A stretch of DNA of 64,000 nt, taken from positions 2,790,001-2,854,000 of the forward strand of contig NZ_CP029642.1 of assembly GCF_003268655.1 (NCBI RefSeq). Direction: 5' to 3'. The notes under the pieces were generated by a model. That model was given only the letters and a program-made list of their open reading frames with translations, was not told where the DNA came from and did not search any database. The translations under genes were made by a program, and so were the position numbers. Positions within the stretch are counted from its first letter, which is position 1. Each line of letters begins with the position of its first letter. Shown here in pieces: positions 16,061-25,900 of the stretch. This DNA is from Arthrobacter dokdonellae. Lineage in GTDB: Bacteria; Actinomycetota; Actinomycetes; Actinomycetales; Micrococcaceae.

Positions 16061-19000
16061 GAGACGGTCTCCTTTGAGGGATGGCGGGGGCCCTGGCCTG
16101 GTGGCGGGTTGAGCGTGGATTCAAAGGGAATGCCGGTGTCGATGGCATGCTGCATTACGTCGTAGGCCTCGAGAATGAGACGCTTCGTGCGGTACTCACC
16201 GAAAAGTACACAATCGTGTTGATCCATAAGGACGAAACTGTCCATGACGAATTCGACCTCGTTACGACTCAATCCATACAGATGGAACAAGGCTGCGTCA
16301 ATTTCCATACGGAGTATCGCACGACGCGATTCATCCCAGATGAACGGCTGTCCAAAATCACCACAATCTTGTGCAAATCCAACCATGTCGTGAGCCGTGT
16401 ATATCAGCTCCAAGATCCGCACCCGAAACCAATGAACGTGCCCTGAATTCAAGAATTCGGTCGGAAGATTTTTCTTCGACAAATCCAAAAGAGGAAGTTG
16501 CTTAAAGTGGAATATATTAAAATTTGTTCCACCGACCTTTTGCCTCGCGGAGTAATCGAAAACAAAAGACTGAAGGACAGGTATTATATTCAAGGCGCGA
16601 ACCGAATCTGTGACAATAATGTTTGCCGAATCGGAAAGTCCGCCAATTGGGCAGACAATTCCAATGGTCGTCCGCTCATCCACCGAACGCGTCAGTTTTC
16701 GCCAACCTAGTATCCAGTCATTGGATTTATAGGCGAGTCCAGATTTTTTCTCATAAAGCGAACTCGGTATCCAGTACCTAGGACGTACAGAATACTCAGG
16801 ATCCAAACGCTCTCCTATAGTACAGTCCCTGAAATCACGGCCTTGATAAGTCGCCCATCGATGGTCATATTGGTGTACCATTTTAGATTCCACGACCGGC
16901 AAATATACAACACCATCGCCTTTCGTTCCTTCATGTCCTATTGGACGCCAACCGGCTGAAGTAAAACGCATCTCACTATCGCTTACGAAGTATTCCGAAT
17001 CCAGGGACATGTCCAACATCCTCGTCAAAACCGGAACATCAGGATCTGTGGATTTAGAATTTTCGGAAATGAACGCCGACGCTCGCGAATAGAGTTTGAG
17101 ATTAAGCTCCGCGTCTTTACGCGTTCGAAAGGTAGGTAAATTCCGAGTATTAGGGTTGATTGCAAGAATCTCGCTTGGCGTTAACTCAAAGGAATCTGCA
17201 TCACGGTTGGCAAGCTCTTTCACAAAAAACGATAATCTGCTCACTTCGAAAACCACCTTGGAACCACCTAGTGTAACAAGGCAGAACTTTTCGCGACTGT
17301 CCACGTCTTTGAAATAGAGCTCGGGTTTTCCGTTAGCCTTCTTCCCATTGGCACGGTTCTCGAAATCATAGAAAGAATGTAGACGGCCAGTTTCAGTTAA
17401 CATCGCGGGAAAACGTCTATATGAATCATCCGTGACTAGCCCAGTTTTCACAATGAAGCCGACCCGGCCGAGCGGCGCTACTAGTGAAGAAAATAATTCG
17501 GCGAATACGGCATAGGTATTAACGTCCTTATGCCCGCACAATGGGTAGCGGCCGGCCGTGCGCAGACTCGCGCTCTGACCTTCGGCCTTGCGCTTAGCGG
17601 CCAGGAATTCGTCGTGGAGGATCGGGTCGTCCTCGGCAAGTCGTTTTATTAGCCGGGTCCGTGCGGCAGCGTTCGGAGCCTTCGCAATCTCTTGGTTCTT
17701 CGCCGCGAAGAACTCCTGTTCCTGAAGCTTGACTCGCTCCCATGGCGGGTTGCCTAGCAAGCAGGAGAATCCTCCGGGCCATCCCTCGGTGCCGGTGTCT
17801 TTCCCGGAATCGGGGTCTCCAAAGACTTCAGGAAATTCCAGGTGCCAGTGGAAGAAACGATAGTCGCGGGCCAGCTTGCGAACCAGGGCCACCGTGCCGG
17901 GGTAGCCTGCTTCACTTCCCGCCTCACCCAATTGCCGGACGATGGAGGAGGTCGGTGGTTCAGGCTCTCCATTCTTTAGGGGCCAGACGAAGGCTGCACA
18001 CCAGGCGTCGGCATGGAGCCGCTTTTGTTCCATGGCCTCGGAACGGTCGAAGCCGGCATAAGCCAGCACACGGGATCTCGCTTCCTGGGCGTCGCCGACG
18101 GGCTTGATCAGCTCGAGGCGCTGGTTGATCAGTTCCGTCATGTCCGACGTGCCTCCGCCAAAACTGAAGGCATCCTGGCCCAGTGACTCGAATACTTCGT
18201 TGACCTTGCGCGTGTTTTCTACCTTGTTGCGTTTCTTGGCATGGGCGGCGTGCTTCTTGTCGTCCCCTTCCAGGACGGTGAAGGCTCCATCAGGAACACC
18301 GTCAGCCAGGAGGGCCGGCGTTGTGCCGAGGAGGCTGTTGCCGATCTTGATGCGGGCGTCAAGGAATCCCAACGGTTTTCCGGGTTTCATGGCTTCGAGC
18401 CAGAGGGACACTTTGGCGAGTTCCGCGGCAAGGTCATTCATGTCCACACCGTAGATGCAGCGTTCCACCACGTCGTGCAGTGCGGTTTGCACCCCGCCTG
18501 GCGTGGGTTCGTTGTCGCCGGCGCGGACTTCGGCCACGCGGCGGGCTATCCGCCGGGCCGCGGCAACCAGGAATCCCCCGGACCCGGACGCGGGGTCGCA
18601 TACGGTCAGTGAGAGCAGGCGCCGTTCCTTGTCCTCGGCGTTCGATCCTCCGTTGACTGCGTCGTCCAGCAACGGGTCCAATGCCGTGTCGAGCAGTGCC
18701 GAGACGAGATTGGGCGGCGTGTAGTACGAGCCTGTTGTTTTGCGTTCGTTGCCGGAGACATGGACCAGTTCAAAGGAACGGGTTTCGGTGTCCACGCGGG
18801 GCACGAGCTCCAGGAGTGATTCATAGACCGATCCCAGTTCCTCCGCCCCCAGGTGGCGGTAGTCGACGGGCTGGATTCGGCCGGTCTTGCCGGATACCCA
18901 GCCCATGTTGCGGATGGTTTTCAGAAAGTCCTGGTTGGACAGCTCCGCGCCTAAAAGCAGGTCATCGTGCGGCTGTGGGTGGAGTCTTTTTGCCCTTGGG

Positions 19001-20139
19001 TCCGGGTCAAAGAGCCCGCCCAGGGCCGGGAGCGCCACTGCTGCCAGCCCATCGCCGCCCAGGGCGGAGAGCACCATTTTTTGGGTGCGCCACAGGTCCG
19101 GGTGCGGCCCGCCGTCGCGGGTCCGGGCAAGCTTTCTCAAACGTTGCGTCGAGAAGTAGTCGTCATAGCGTTGGCGGGCCTGCTTTGACGCCTCGGGGGC
19201 GAAGAGCGCGCCGCGGTCCTCGACGACGAAGAGGAAAAGCAGGCGGTAGGCCGTGCGGAGCAGTGCCTTGTGGAAGTCCCGGTGCGAGAGCTCGCCACTG
19301 TGGAGGGCCTCCAGAAGCCATCGGTTGTCCGGGTGGCGTAGGAATCCGGTGCCCAAGGAGTTCAGCGCCTTCTCCACTCCTGCGCCGAGCTTGTCCAGTG
19401 CCCGGGCTCCAGCCTGCACTGATTCGCTACGCCATGTTTCAAGCCAGCAGTCATCCGCCGGGGCATCGGCGCCGCCTCTCTTGGCGAGGCGGGATTCGTG
19501 GCACAGCTGCCAGAGCATCTGGAATTCGGAATACAGATCCGAGTCAAAAATGGATTCCAGATCAAACTCAATATAGGCGGACCCGGCCAGCGCGGTGGAG
19601 TCGCGGAGCAGGCGCAGCTTCAGCCCGTTGCTGAGGATGGCCCATAGGTAGCTGTCGTCGCGGTTCAGGAATTCCTGCACCATGGCCTGTGGCGCACGGC
19701 GGGCGGCGCCGGCCTCCTTTGGTGTGCGTTTGTCCAGATCCAGCCCGGGTCCCAACAAGTGGATGGGCACGGACTCCCAGCGGTGTGAGATGGGGTAGCT
19801 GTCGCCGTCGATGGTCAGCCCTCCGGGAGTGGCTTGGACGTGTCCGTAGCCGAGCTCGCGCAAGAGGACCAGGAGCCATTTTTGACGGGCATCTCCGGTG
19901 CCGGCGCCCGTTCCATCTGGGCGTTTCGCGGCGTCAGATTCTCGCCAGGCGGTCCAGGCGTCCTGCAGGTACATCCAGGTTCGCGAGGCGGCATCGCGAA
20001 TGGTTTCAGTGCCGATCAGGTGGTAGCCGGCCGGCGCGAGGGACTTGGGATCGTTGACGTCACCGGATTGGATACGGCCCAACAATGATGGGGGAACGAC
20101 TCCGCCCACAACGGTGATCGCTTGAAATGCTGTGCTCAC
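16057..20139 (-). CDS. Large N6-adenine DNA methyltransferase (DrmMI/PglX/type IIG-like)
   Basis: The 1360-residue protein has SAM-binding motif I CDPASGSGGFLVAA at about 512-524 and catalytic motif IV LLGNPPWERV at about 794-803, so it is an N6-adenine enzyme. Size and layout fit class 1 DISARM methylases and type IIG or PglX proteins. No nuclease domain was recognised at the N-terminus. The C-terminal third, about residues 880-1310 (DNA 16.2-17.5 kb), is probably the target-recognition region and is visibly AT-richer than the rest, suggesting replacement by recombination. Expected role is to mark host DNA as self. It overlaps both neighbours by four bases. Confidence 0.88.
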   Translation of the reverse strand: MSTAFQAITVVGGVVPPSLLGRIQSGDVNDPKSLAPAGYHLIGTETIRDAASRTWMYLQDAWTAWRESDAAKRPDGTGAGTGDARQKWLLVLLRELGYGHVQATPGGLTIDGDSYPISHRWESVPIHLLGPGLDLDKRTPKEAGAARRAPQAMVQEFLNRDDSYLWAILSNGLKLRLLRDSTALAGSAYIEFDLESIFDSDLYSEFQMLWQLCHESRLAKRGGADAPADDCWLETWRSESVQAGARALDKLGAGVEKALNSLGTGFLRHPDNRWLLEALHSGELSHRDFHKALLRTAYRLLFLFVVEDRGALFAPEASKQARQRYDDYFSTQRLRKLARTRDGGPHPDLWRTQKMVLSALGGDGLAAVALPALGGLFDPDPRAKRLHPQPHDDLLLGAELSNQDFLKTIRNMGWVSGKTGRIQPVDYRHLGAEELGSVYESLLELVPRVDTETRSFELVHVSGNERKTTGSYYTPPNLVSALLDTALDPLLDDAVNGGSNAEDKERRLLSLTVCDPASGSGGFLVAAARRIARRVAEVRAGDNEPTPGGVQTALHDVVERCIYGVDMNDLAAELAKVSLWLEAMKPGKPLGFLDARIKIGNSLLGTTPALLADGVPDGAFTVLEGDDKKHAAHAKKRNKVENTRKVNEVFESLGQDAFSFGGGTSDMTELINQRLELIKPVGDAQEARSRVLAYAGFDRSEAMEQKRLHADAWCAAFVWPLKNGEPEPPTSSIVRQLGEAGSEAGYPGTVALVRKLARDYRFFHWHLEFPEVFGDPDSGKDTGTEGWPGGFSCLLGNPPWERVKLQEQEFFAAKNQEIAKAPNAAARTRLIKRLAEDDPILHDEFLAAKRKAEGQSASLRTAGRYPLCGHKDVNTYAVFAELFSSLVAPLGRVGFIVKTGLVTDDSYRRFPAMLTETGRLHSFYDFENRANGKKANGKPELYFKDVDSREKFCLVTLGGSKVVFEVSRLSFFVKELANRDADSFELTPSEILAINPNTRNLPTFRTRKDAELNLKLYSRASAFISENSKSTDPDVPVLTRMLDMSLDSEYFVSDSEMRFTSAGWRPIGHEGTKGDGVVYLPVVESKMVHQYDHRWATYQGRDFRDCTIGERLDPEYSVRPRYWIPSSLYEKKSGLAYKSNDWILGWRKLTRSVDERTTIGIVCPIGGLSDSANIIVTDSVRALNIIPVLQSFVFDYSARQKVGGTNFNIFHFKQLPLLDLSKKNLPTEFLNSGHVHWFRVRILELIYTAHDMVGFAQDCGDFGQPFIWDESRRAILRMEIDAALFHLYGLSRNEVEFVMDSFVLMDQHDCVLFGEYRTKRLILEAYDVMQHAIDTGIPFESTLNPPPGQGPRHPSKETVS

Positions 20140-22997
20140 TGGTTGCCTCCGGCAGGGCTGTAGACGTAGACGCCGAGGATGTCGACAGGCAGGTTGGGCT
20201 CCACGGTGAGCCCTCGGATGCCGAGTTGTCCGGCACGGTCGCCTCGGGCTGCGATGCGGACCTCGCGGTGGGAATCGCGGATTTGTTCCGCCACTTCCCT
20301 CGCCTTTTCATTCAACGGTCCGGCCAGCAACGGCATGGAGTCAAGGATGTTGGACATCATGTTGCTGACATCCCCGGCATTGGCTGCAGGCTTGGCCTCC
20401 AACAGGGCGTCCACCGCGTTATCGGCCAACCAGACGGGGTTCTGCGGGGAACCGGTAAAGGCAAGCACCCGGGCTTCCTCGGCCATGTCGGTCCTGTCGC
20501 CCAGTCGAGCGGGCAGGACCAGTTTGGTGCGGAAGCGCACCAGCAGGGCAACGGTGAGGCGTTCGACTTCGTTGGTCTTAATGAAGCCGCATCTTCGGGC
20601 CGGCCGTTCCTTGCCGGCTAGTTGCAAATCCAGGGCTGAGTTCAACACATAGTTGGCCGCGGCCGCCACCACCGGATCGGTCCGGACCAGCACTGCTGTA
20701 TTCCGTGGTGCTGGGAAGTCATTGACAAAGCGGACTGCTTTGTCGGTTCCCAAGGCGCTGCGCATCCCGGCAACAGCTGCCGTCAGTTCGGCGGTAAACC
20801 CGTCATCGGCCACGTGCACATGCGCGCCGGTCTCTTCCAGTGCGGAACGGACGAACGCGGCAACGTCGCCGGGATCACCCAGGCTGCGCCGGGCTGCTTC
20901 GACCACCTTTTCCACTTCTTCAGGACGTACAGCGTTTTGCGCAAAGCGCGACCGGCTGGCCTTTTCCTGTTCGGCGCTGCTGCGCCACTCCGAGTCGAGC
21001 TGCTCGGCCTCAGGGGTGAGGGTGAAAAGCTCCAGTTGATCACCGTCCTTGCCCCGCATAAGGATCCCTTCCAATAGGGCCGCCAGAACCTGGTCGCTTT
21101 TGGGTGGGACCGGCACGCTGATGCCCAGGTCGCGGCGGATGCTTTCGTGCTTGCGCAGCAGCACTTCCAGGACAATGCCGTCGATGCCATTGTCATCGCC
21201 GTAGATGGTCAGCGCACGTACGGTGTCGGCGAGCTGGCCAAACCTGTCAACCCGGCCTTCCCGTTGCTCATGGCGGGTCGGGTTCCAAGCGAGGTCGTAA
21301 TGGATGACGGCCTGGAACCCGTCCTGAAGGTTCACGCCCTCAGAAAGGCAGTCCGTGGCCACCAGGATTTTGGGCATTTCCTGGGCGCGTTCGGCCTGAG
21401 CCGCGATGCGTGCTGCACGCTCTTCCGAGGGGAGCTCGCCGGTGACCACTTCAACGTCAAATTTCTTCTTGCCGGCAGTCCGCAAGTATTGCGCCACATA
21501 GTGCGCAGTGGGGATGAAGCGGCAGAAAACGATCGGCTGGTAGCCATCAGCGATCAGTGCCTTGGCACGTTTGAGGAGGAGCAGAAGCTTGGTGTCCAAC
21601 TCCGGGTGTTCCTGGAGATTGCGGGCCGTTTTCAGGAAACTGTTGAGATTCCTTTTCTGGGATGATGACTCGTCCAGGGTGTCCGGCCGCGAACCGGGAA
21701 CGACATCGATCGCTTCACCGCCGTCGTCCTCCACCTGATCCATGACCACGGCCATGCCCCGCTTTTCCGCGGCCTCACGGGTTTCCGATTCTTCACCGAT
21801 GGCCCGTGTGCCCAGTGTTGCCGCCGCGGAGGCAGGAGAGGAAGCCATGGCGCGCAGCAGTGAAAGGGCGGACCACCACCGAATCCGCTGGTCGCGCTTG
21901 GTCCCGGAGCTGTCCTGTACCTGGCCCCGGACGTAGTCCAAAACCTCGTCAAAAAAAGCCCGGTGTTCGGGTGAAAGTTTGTAGGCGGCCTCGACCGTTT
22001 GCCGGTCGCTGGGGAACTTGGTGTCCGCTTTCAAATAGCTGCGAATGTCCACCCGGCGGCGCTGGACCATGTGGTCCGCCAATGTGCGGCGACCGTTCTC
22101 CGCGGAAAGGTCTGCCGTTTTCAGGGAGTTGTCCAGCAGCCCTATCAGGTTGCGGAACGCTCCGTCATTGCCGCTGTGGGGGGTTGCCGTGACCAGCAGC
22201 AGGTGCCGTTGGGGATCATCGGCCAGTCCGCGGACCAGTTCGTAGCGTTGCGTCCGTCCTGCACCGCCCTTTCCAGAATCGTCGGCGCTGACGCCGTGGG
22301 CCTCGTCGACAATCACCAGATTTGGTGCGGTGCGCATGAAATCGTGGCGCTTTGATTCGGACTTGATGAAGTCGGTGGAAACGATGGTGTACTTGAAATA
22401 CTCAAAGACGGACTTGTCGTAACCTGCCTCCTTTTGGAGCCTCTTAACTGTGCCCGGCAGTACCAGTTGCGCCTCAATGCCAAACTTTTCCGAGAGCTCC
22501 TGCCGCCACTGTTGGGCAAGACTGGGCGGGCAGAGCACTGAGAGGCCATTTGCATCGCCTTGGGCGATGAGCTCGGAGGCAATGAGGCCAGCCTCAATGG
22601 TCTTGCCGATGCCGACATCATCGGCGATCAACAGCCGCACTACATCTTGGCGCAGTGCCAGCAGCAGCGGGACCAGCTGGTAGGGCCGCGGGCTGACGTT
22701 CAGGCCCGCCAAGGAGCGGAAAGGGCCGCCACTTGAACGGAAGCCTATGCGCAGGGCATCGCGCAGCAGTCGCGCGCTGCGGTCGTCGCCGAGATCAGTG
22801 GCTGACGGCAGGCCAAAGGATGCCGGGACTACTTCTTCGATTGCCGGTATGACGCCGGCAACGTCGTCGTCGGTGCCCCCGATCGGGCGGAGCACCAGGA
22901 AATCGGGCTCGCTTTCGGGGAGCACAACCCATTCCCTCCCGCGCGCAGCGACCAGTGAGCCAACCGCAAAACCTTGTTCCGTCGTCGTACTTGTCAC
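20136..22997 (-). CDS. SNF2-type helicase/translocase (DrmD-like)
   Basis: The 953-residue protein has the two SF2 lobes of SNF2/RapA-type enzymes. Lobe 1 has Walker A ADDVGIGKTIEAGL (about 125-138), DEAH at 231-234 and TATPHSG. Lobe 2 has CLSEGVNLQ, HYDLAWNPTRHEQREGRVDRFGQ-type motifs V and VI (about 560-587). A long C-terminal part lacks a known domain. SNF2-family DrmD is part of class 1 DISARM, and similar proteins occur in other helicase-based defence loci. The start is a GTG at 22997 whose first base is the last base of the upstream TAG stop, so the two helicases are tightly coupled. Confidence 0.88.
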   Translation of the reverse strand: MTSTTTEQGFAVGSLVAARGREWVVLPESEPDFLVLRPIGGTDDDVAGVIPAIEEVVPASFGLPSATDLGDDRSARLLRDALRIGFRSSGGPFRSLAGLNVSPRPYQLVPLLLALRQDVVRLLIADDVGIGKTIEAGLIASELIAQGDANGLSVLCPPSLAQQWRQELSEKFGIEAQLVLPGTVKRLQKEAGYDKSVFEYFKYTIVSTDFIKSESKRHDFMRTAPNLVIVDEAHGVSADDSGKGGAGRTQRYELVRGLADDPQRHLLLVTATPHSGNDGAFRNLIGLLDNSLKTADLSAENGRRTLADHMVQRRRVDIRSYLKADTKFPSDRQTVEAAYKLSPEHRAFFDEVLDYVRGQVQDSSGTKRDQRIRWWSALSLLRAMASSPASAAATLGTRAIGEESETREAAEKRGMAVVMDQVEDDGGEAIDVVPGSRPDTLDESSSQKRNLNSFLKTARNLQEHPELDTKLLLLLKRAKALIADGYQPIVFCRFIPTAHYVAQYLRTAGKKKFDVEVVTGELPSEERAARIAAQAERAQEMPKILVATDCLSEGVNLQDGFQAVIHYDLAWNPTRHEQREGRVDRFGQLADTVRALTIYGDDNGIDGIVLEVLLRKHESIRRDLGISVPVPPKSDQVLAALLEGILMRGKDGDQLELFTLTPEAEQLDSEWRSSAEQEKASRSRFAQNAVRPEEVEKVVEAARRSLGDPGDVAAFVRSALEETGAHVHVADDGFTAELTAAVAGMRSALGTDKAVRFVNDFPAPRNTAVLVRTDPVVAAAANYVLNSALDLQLAGKERPARRCGFIKTNEVERLTVALLVRFRTKLVLPARLGDRTDMAEEARVLAFTGSPQNPVWLADNAVDALLEAKPAANAGDVSNMMSNILDSMPLLAGPLNEKAREVAEQIRDSHREVRIAARGDRAGQLGIRGLTVEPNLPVDILGVYVYSPAGGNQ

Positions 22998-25900
22998 TAC
23001 AGTGCTCCAAAAATGCTTGCGTGTTCATTGACGAACACTTCGATGTCTATGGTTGCGCCCCAGGTGATGACATTCCAGTTGTCGAACGTCAATGCCATTG
23101 CGTCCACAGCAGGCCGGGCCGAATCTTCCACTATTACAGCAGTACGTACTGACAAATTGGTGGTGTACACGAAGTCGACCACATTGCCGTTCAGTGTGGG
23201 ACCCATGTCATCTGGAAGCATGCCGCCCCTTTCGAGCAGGTATGCCAGAAGTTCCTGAGCCCTAGAACTCACGACTGTTCCTGAGGGCAGGGCATGCTTT
23301 GCCTCGCGGGGTTCCACCGCTGGGACGGTGCTGGAAGTTGCCAGCTGCATCAACCGATCGATAATGAGCCGTCGGTCGATGATTTCATGTTGGCGCTGGT
23401 TGCCGTACGACAAAAGACAGCGGTAGCAGCCCCGCACACAGGCGCCTGTCACGTCAAGGCCTGTAGTGGGATCCACGTGGATAATTTCCAGCGCCTTGCC
23501 CGCAACGCGTGCCATGGCGTCTGGTTCACTTTGCAAACGCCGAAGCACGCCGGCACCGCCTTCGGCCGCTTCGATGAAGAGCAGCCTTCCGCGGTCCTCA
23601 TTGTCTGCCAACAACTCACTGGACAACTCCGAGTCCTCCAGCTGGAAGACGGCTTCAATGCCGCGTTCGAGAGCGAACTGGATGGACGTCGCCTCGGCCG
23701 TGGTGAGCACGTCAGCCCACCGGACGACTGCAATGTTCCGGCGATCCTCCACATAGGGGGTGACCATCTGCTTCTTTTTCGACTGTTCAACGGTGGCGTC
23801 GTCGGCGTCGGAGAGGTCGGGAACGTCATCCGTCTCAGAGGTTGCCTTCTTCTCGGACAGCCACTCCCCCGTGATGAGGTCCAGCCAGAAACCATGGCGG
23901 TCCTGCTGGGCACGATTCCGCCGGCCAAGATTCGTGATCCGGACCGTGGCGCCGTCACCGTAGAGAACCTGGCCCAAGGCGTCTTCACCGTTGAGGATGG
24001 CCGCGGTTGAGTGGCCGGCCTTCTTGCCATGGGGGGCAAACCTGTAATTGGTGACCAGCTCAAAGCCCTGCCTGTTGCGTTCTTCCTCGTCGGCGCTGAT
24101 CCGTTCACGGCGGCGTGTAATCACAGACTGCAATTGCATGAGGTTCGACCAGCTCCCGGCCAGTGGCTCACTGCAGGATTCACAGATGTCCAATCCGGGT
24201 GTTCGCTGGTGCAGATAGCCGCAGGCCTCACAAACCCTTGCCTCGGCCAGGACGACGTCGCCAACACCTCCGCCGTCGGAGTCCCGGGGCAGGCTGACCC
24301 GCTTGACCTGGTAGCGGGCACCCTCATGGTAGATCAGTGAATCCGGACCAAATTCGCTGATGGCCAGGAATCGGGACCGCTGCAGCCAGGTGCTGTTGTT
24401 GTCCTTGCCACGCCGCATGCCCGGAATGAAGGCGGCCAGTGGCAATCTCGGGAACGAATACCCTGGTAGGAACCCTTCGGAGGCAAGATAGCGCAAGGTG
24501 TAGAAGTCCGACTGCCCGCGCGAATCGCTGTCGTTAAGGAGGATCTCCAGTCGCTGCCCAGCCTCACGATGCCGGGCAATCGCCGCCTCTCGGTGTTTGG
24601 AGTCCGTGGAATGGTCCTGGCTGGCCCGGTGGGCCGCGTCCTGTTCGGAGATGGCACTGCGGTAGAGCTGGCGCCATCTCTCACAAGCCTGGTCGAATCC
24701 GGTCAGGGCGTCGTCAATGACCGCATCAGACCATCCTTCGGTCCACCAACGGGTGTCCAGCAGTTCACTTTCTATGCTGCGCATGAGGACCCTTGCGGAC
24801 ACTTTGGCTTTCGCCGCCGCATGCTGGTCACCCAGAACAGCCGTGATGTCAGGCTGCAGGGGGTATGCCTTGTCCTCAAGTTTGAGCAGACCGCTCATGG
24901 ACTTTCCCAAGCCGGTGCTTGTGGCCGCCAGCGCTTCCGAGAGCCACACTGCGTGCACGTGGGAGCGGACCAAGTCCTCATTGGCAAAGTCGAGCCGGGG
25001 CGGCTGGACCTGTCCGGAGACCATCAGGTCCGAACGCTCAAAGTAGTACGAATCATGGGGGCTGCCGGTGGCACAGTACGTAAGCACCAGGGCAGGCTGC
25101 CCGGACCGGCCGGCCCGACCGCTGCGCTGGGCATAGTTGGCCGGAGTGGGAGGGACATTGCGCATCGCGACCGCATTGAGGTCGGCAATGTCAACACCAA
25201 GTTCCATGGTGGGCGAGCAGAACAACAAGGGCAGTTCCGCGCTCCGGAATTCCTGTTCACGTTTCTCGCGGTCATCAGCACGTACCTGCGCCGTGTGTTC
25301 CGCTGCCTTCAAGCCGGCAAGTTCTTGCCCGGTTTCCAGATAAAGGTCCTTGAAGAACTCAATCACCCGAGGCTTTTGGTCAGCGTGGTACGTCCTGCGA
25401 AGAAGGTCGGGGGCGCCGTACTGACCGTTTCCCTTCTTCAAAACCATGCTTGAAAGTTTGAGCCTGTAACCAGATATTTTTCCCTCGACGACTTCGGCGA
25501 TAAACCCGGTTTCCAAGAGGATCGTGAAGAGCGAGGCAATGACTTCATCGACTTCCACCCTTTTGAGCTTGTTTCCCGGCGAGGCCGTTTTGGCGAGCCA
25601 ACGCCCGAAGGTGCCGTAGGAAGTGATGGGAAGGGTGGTCCTGAACGCCGTCTTTTTCGTTTCTGTAGTGACCAACCCAACGCTGGCCGCGGATTCTTGC
25701 TCCGGCAGTGCCCAAATGCCTGTCAGAAACTCGCGGCTGCGGTTCTTGACCCGGTCCAGCCACTCGGCGCTCAGTTCCTCCGCGTCGATGGCCAGCACGC
25801 GCCGGAACTCATCAAGGAGAACCCGGATGATTTCTTCACGTTTGCCCGGGTCAGCGTCGCGGAGAATGTAATGCGCACCCTCCCAGCGGCGTTCTTGTTC

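Noticed and set aside
16498..16710. 70-codon plus-strand frame in the AT-rich part of the methylase
   Set aside because: It is antisense to the methylase reading frame and shows no domain; the AT bias belongs to the methylase gene itself.
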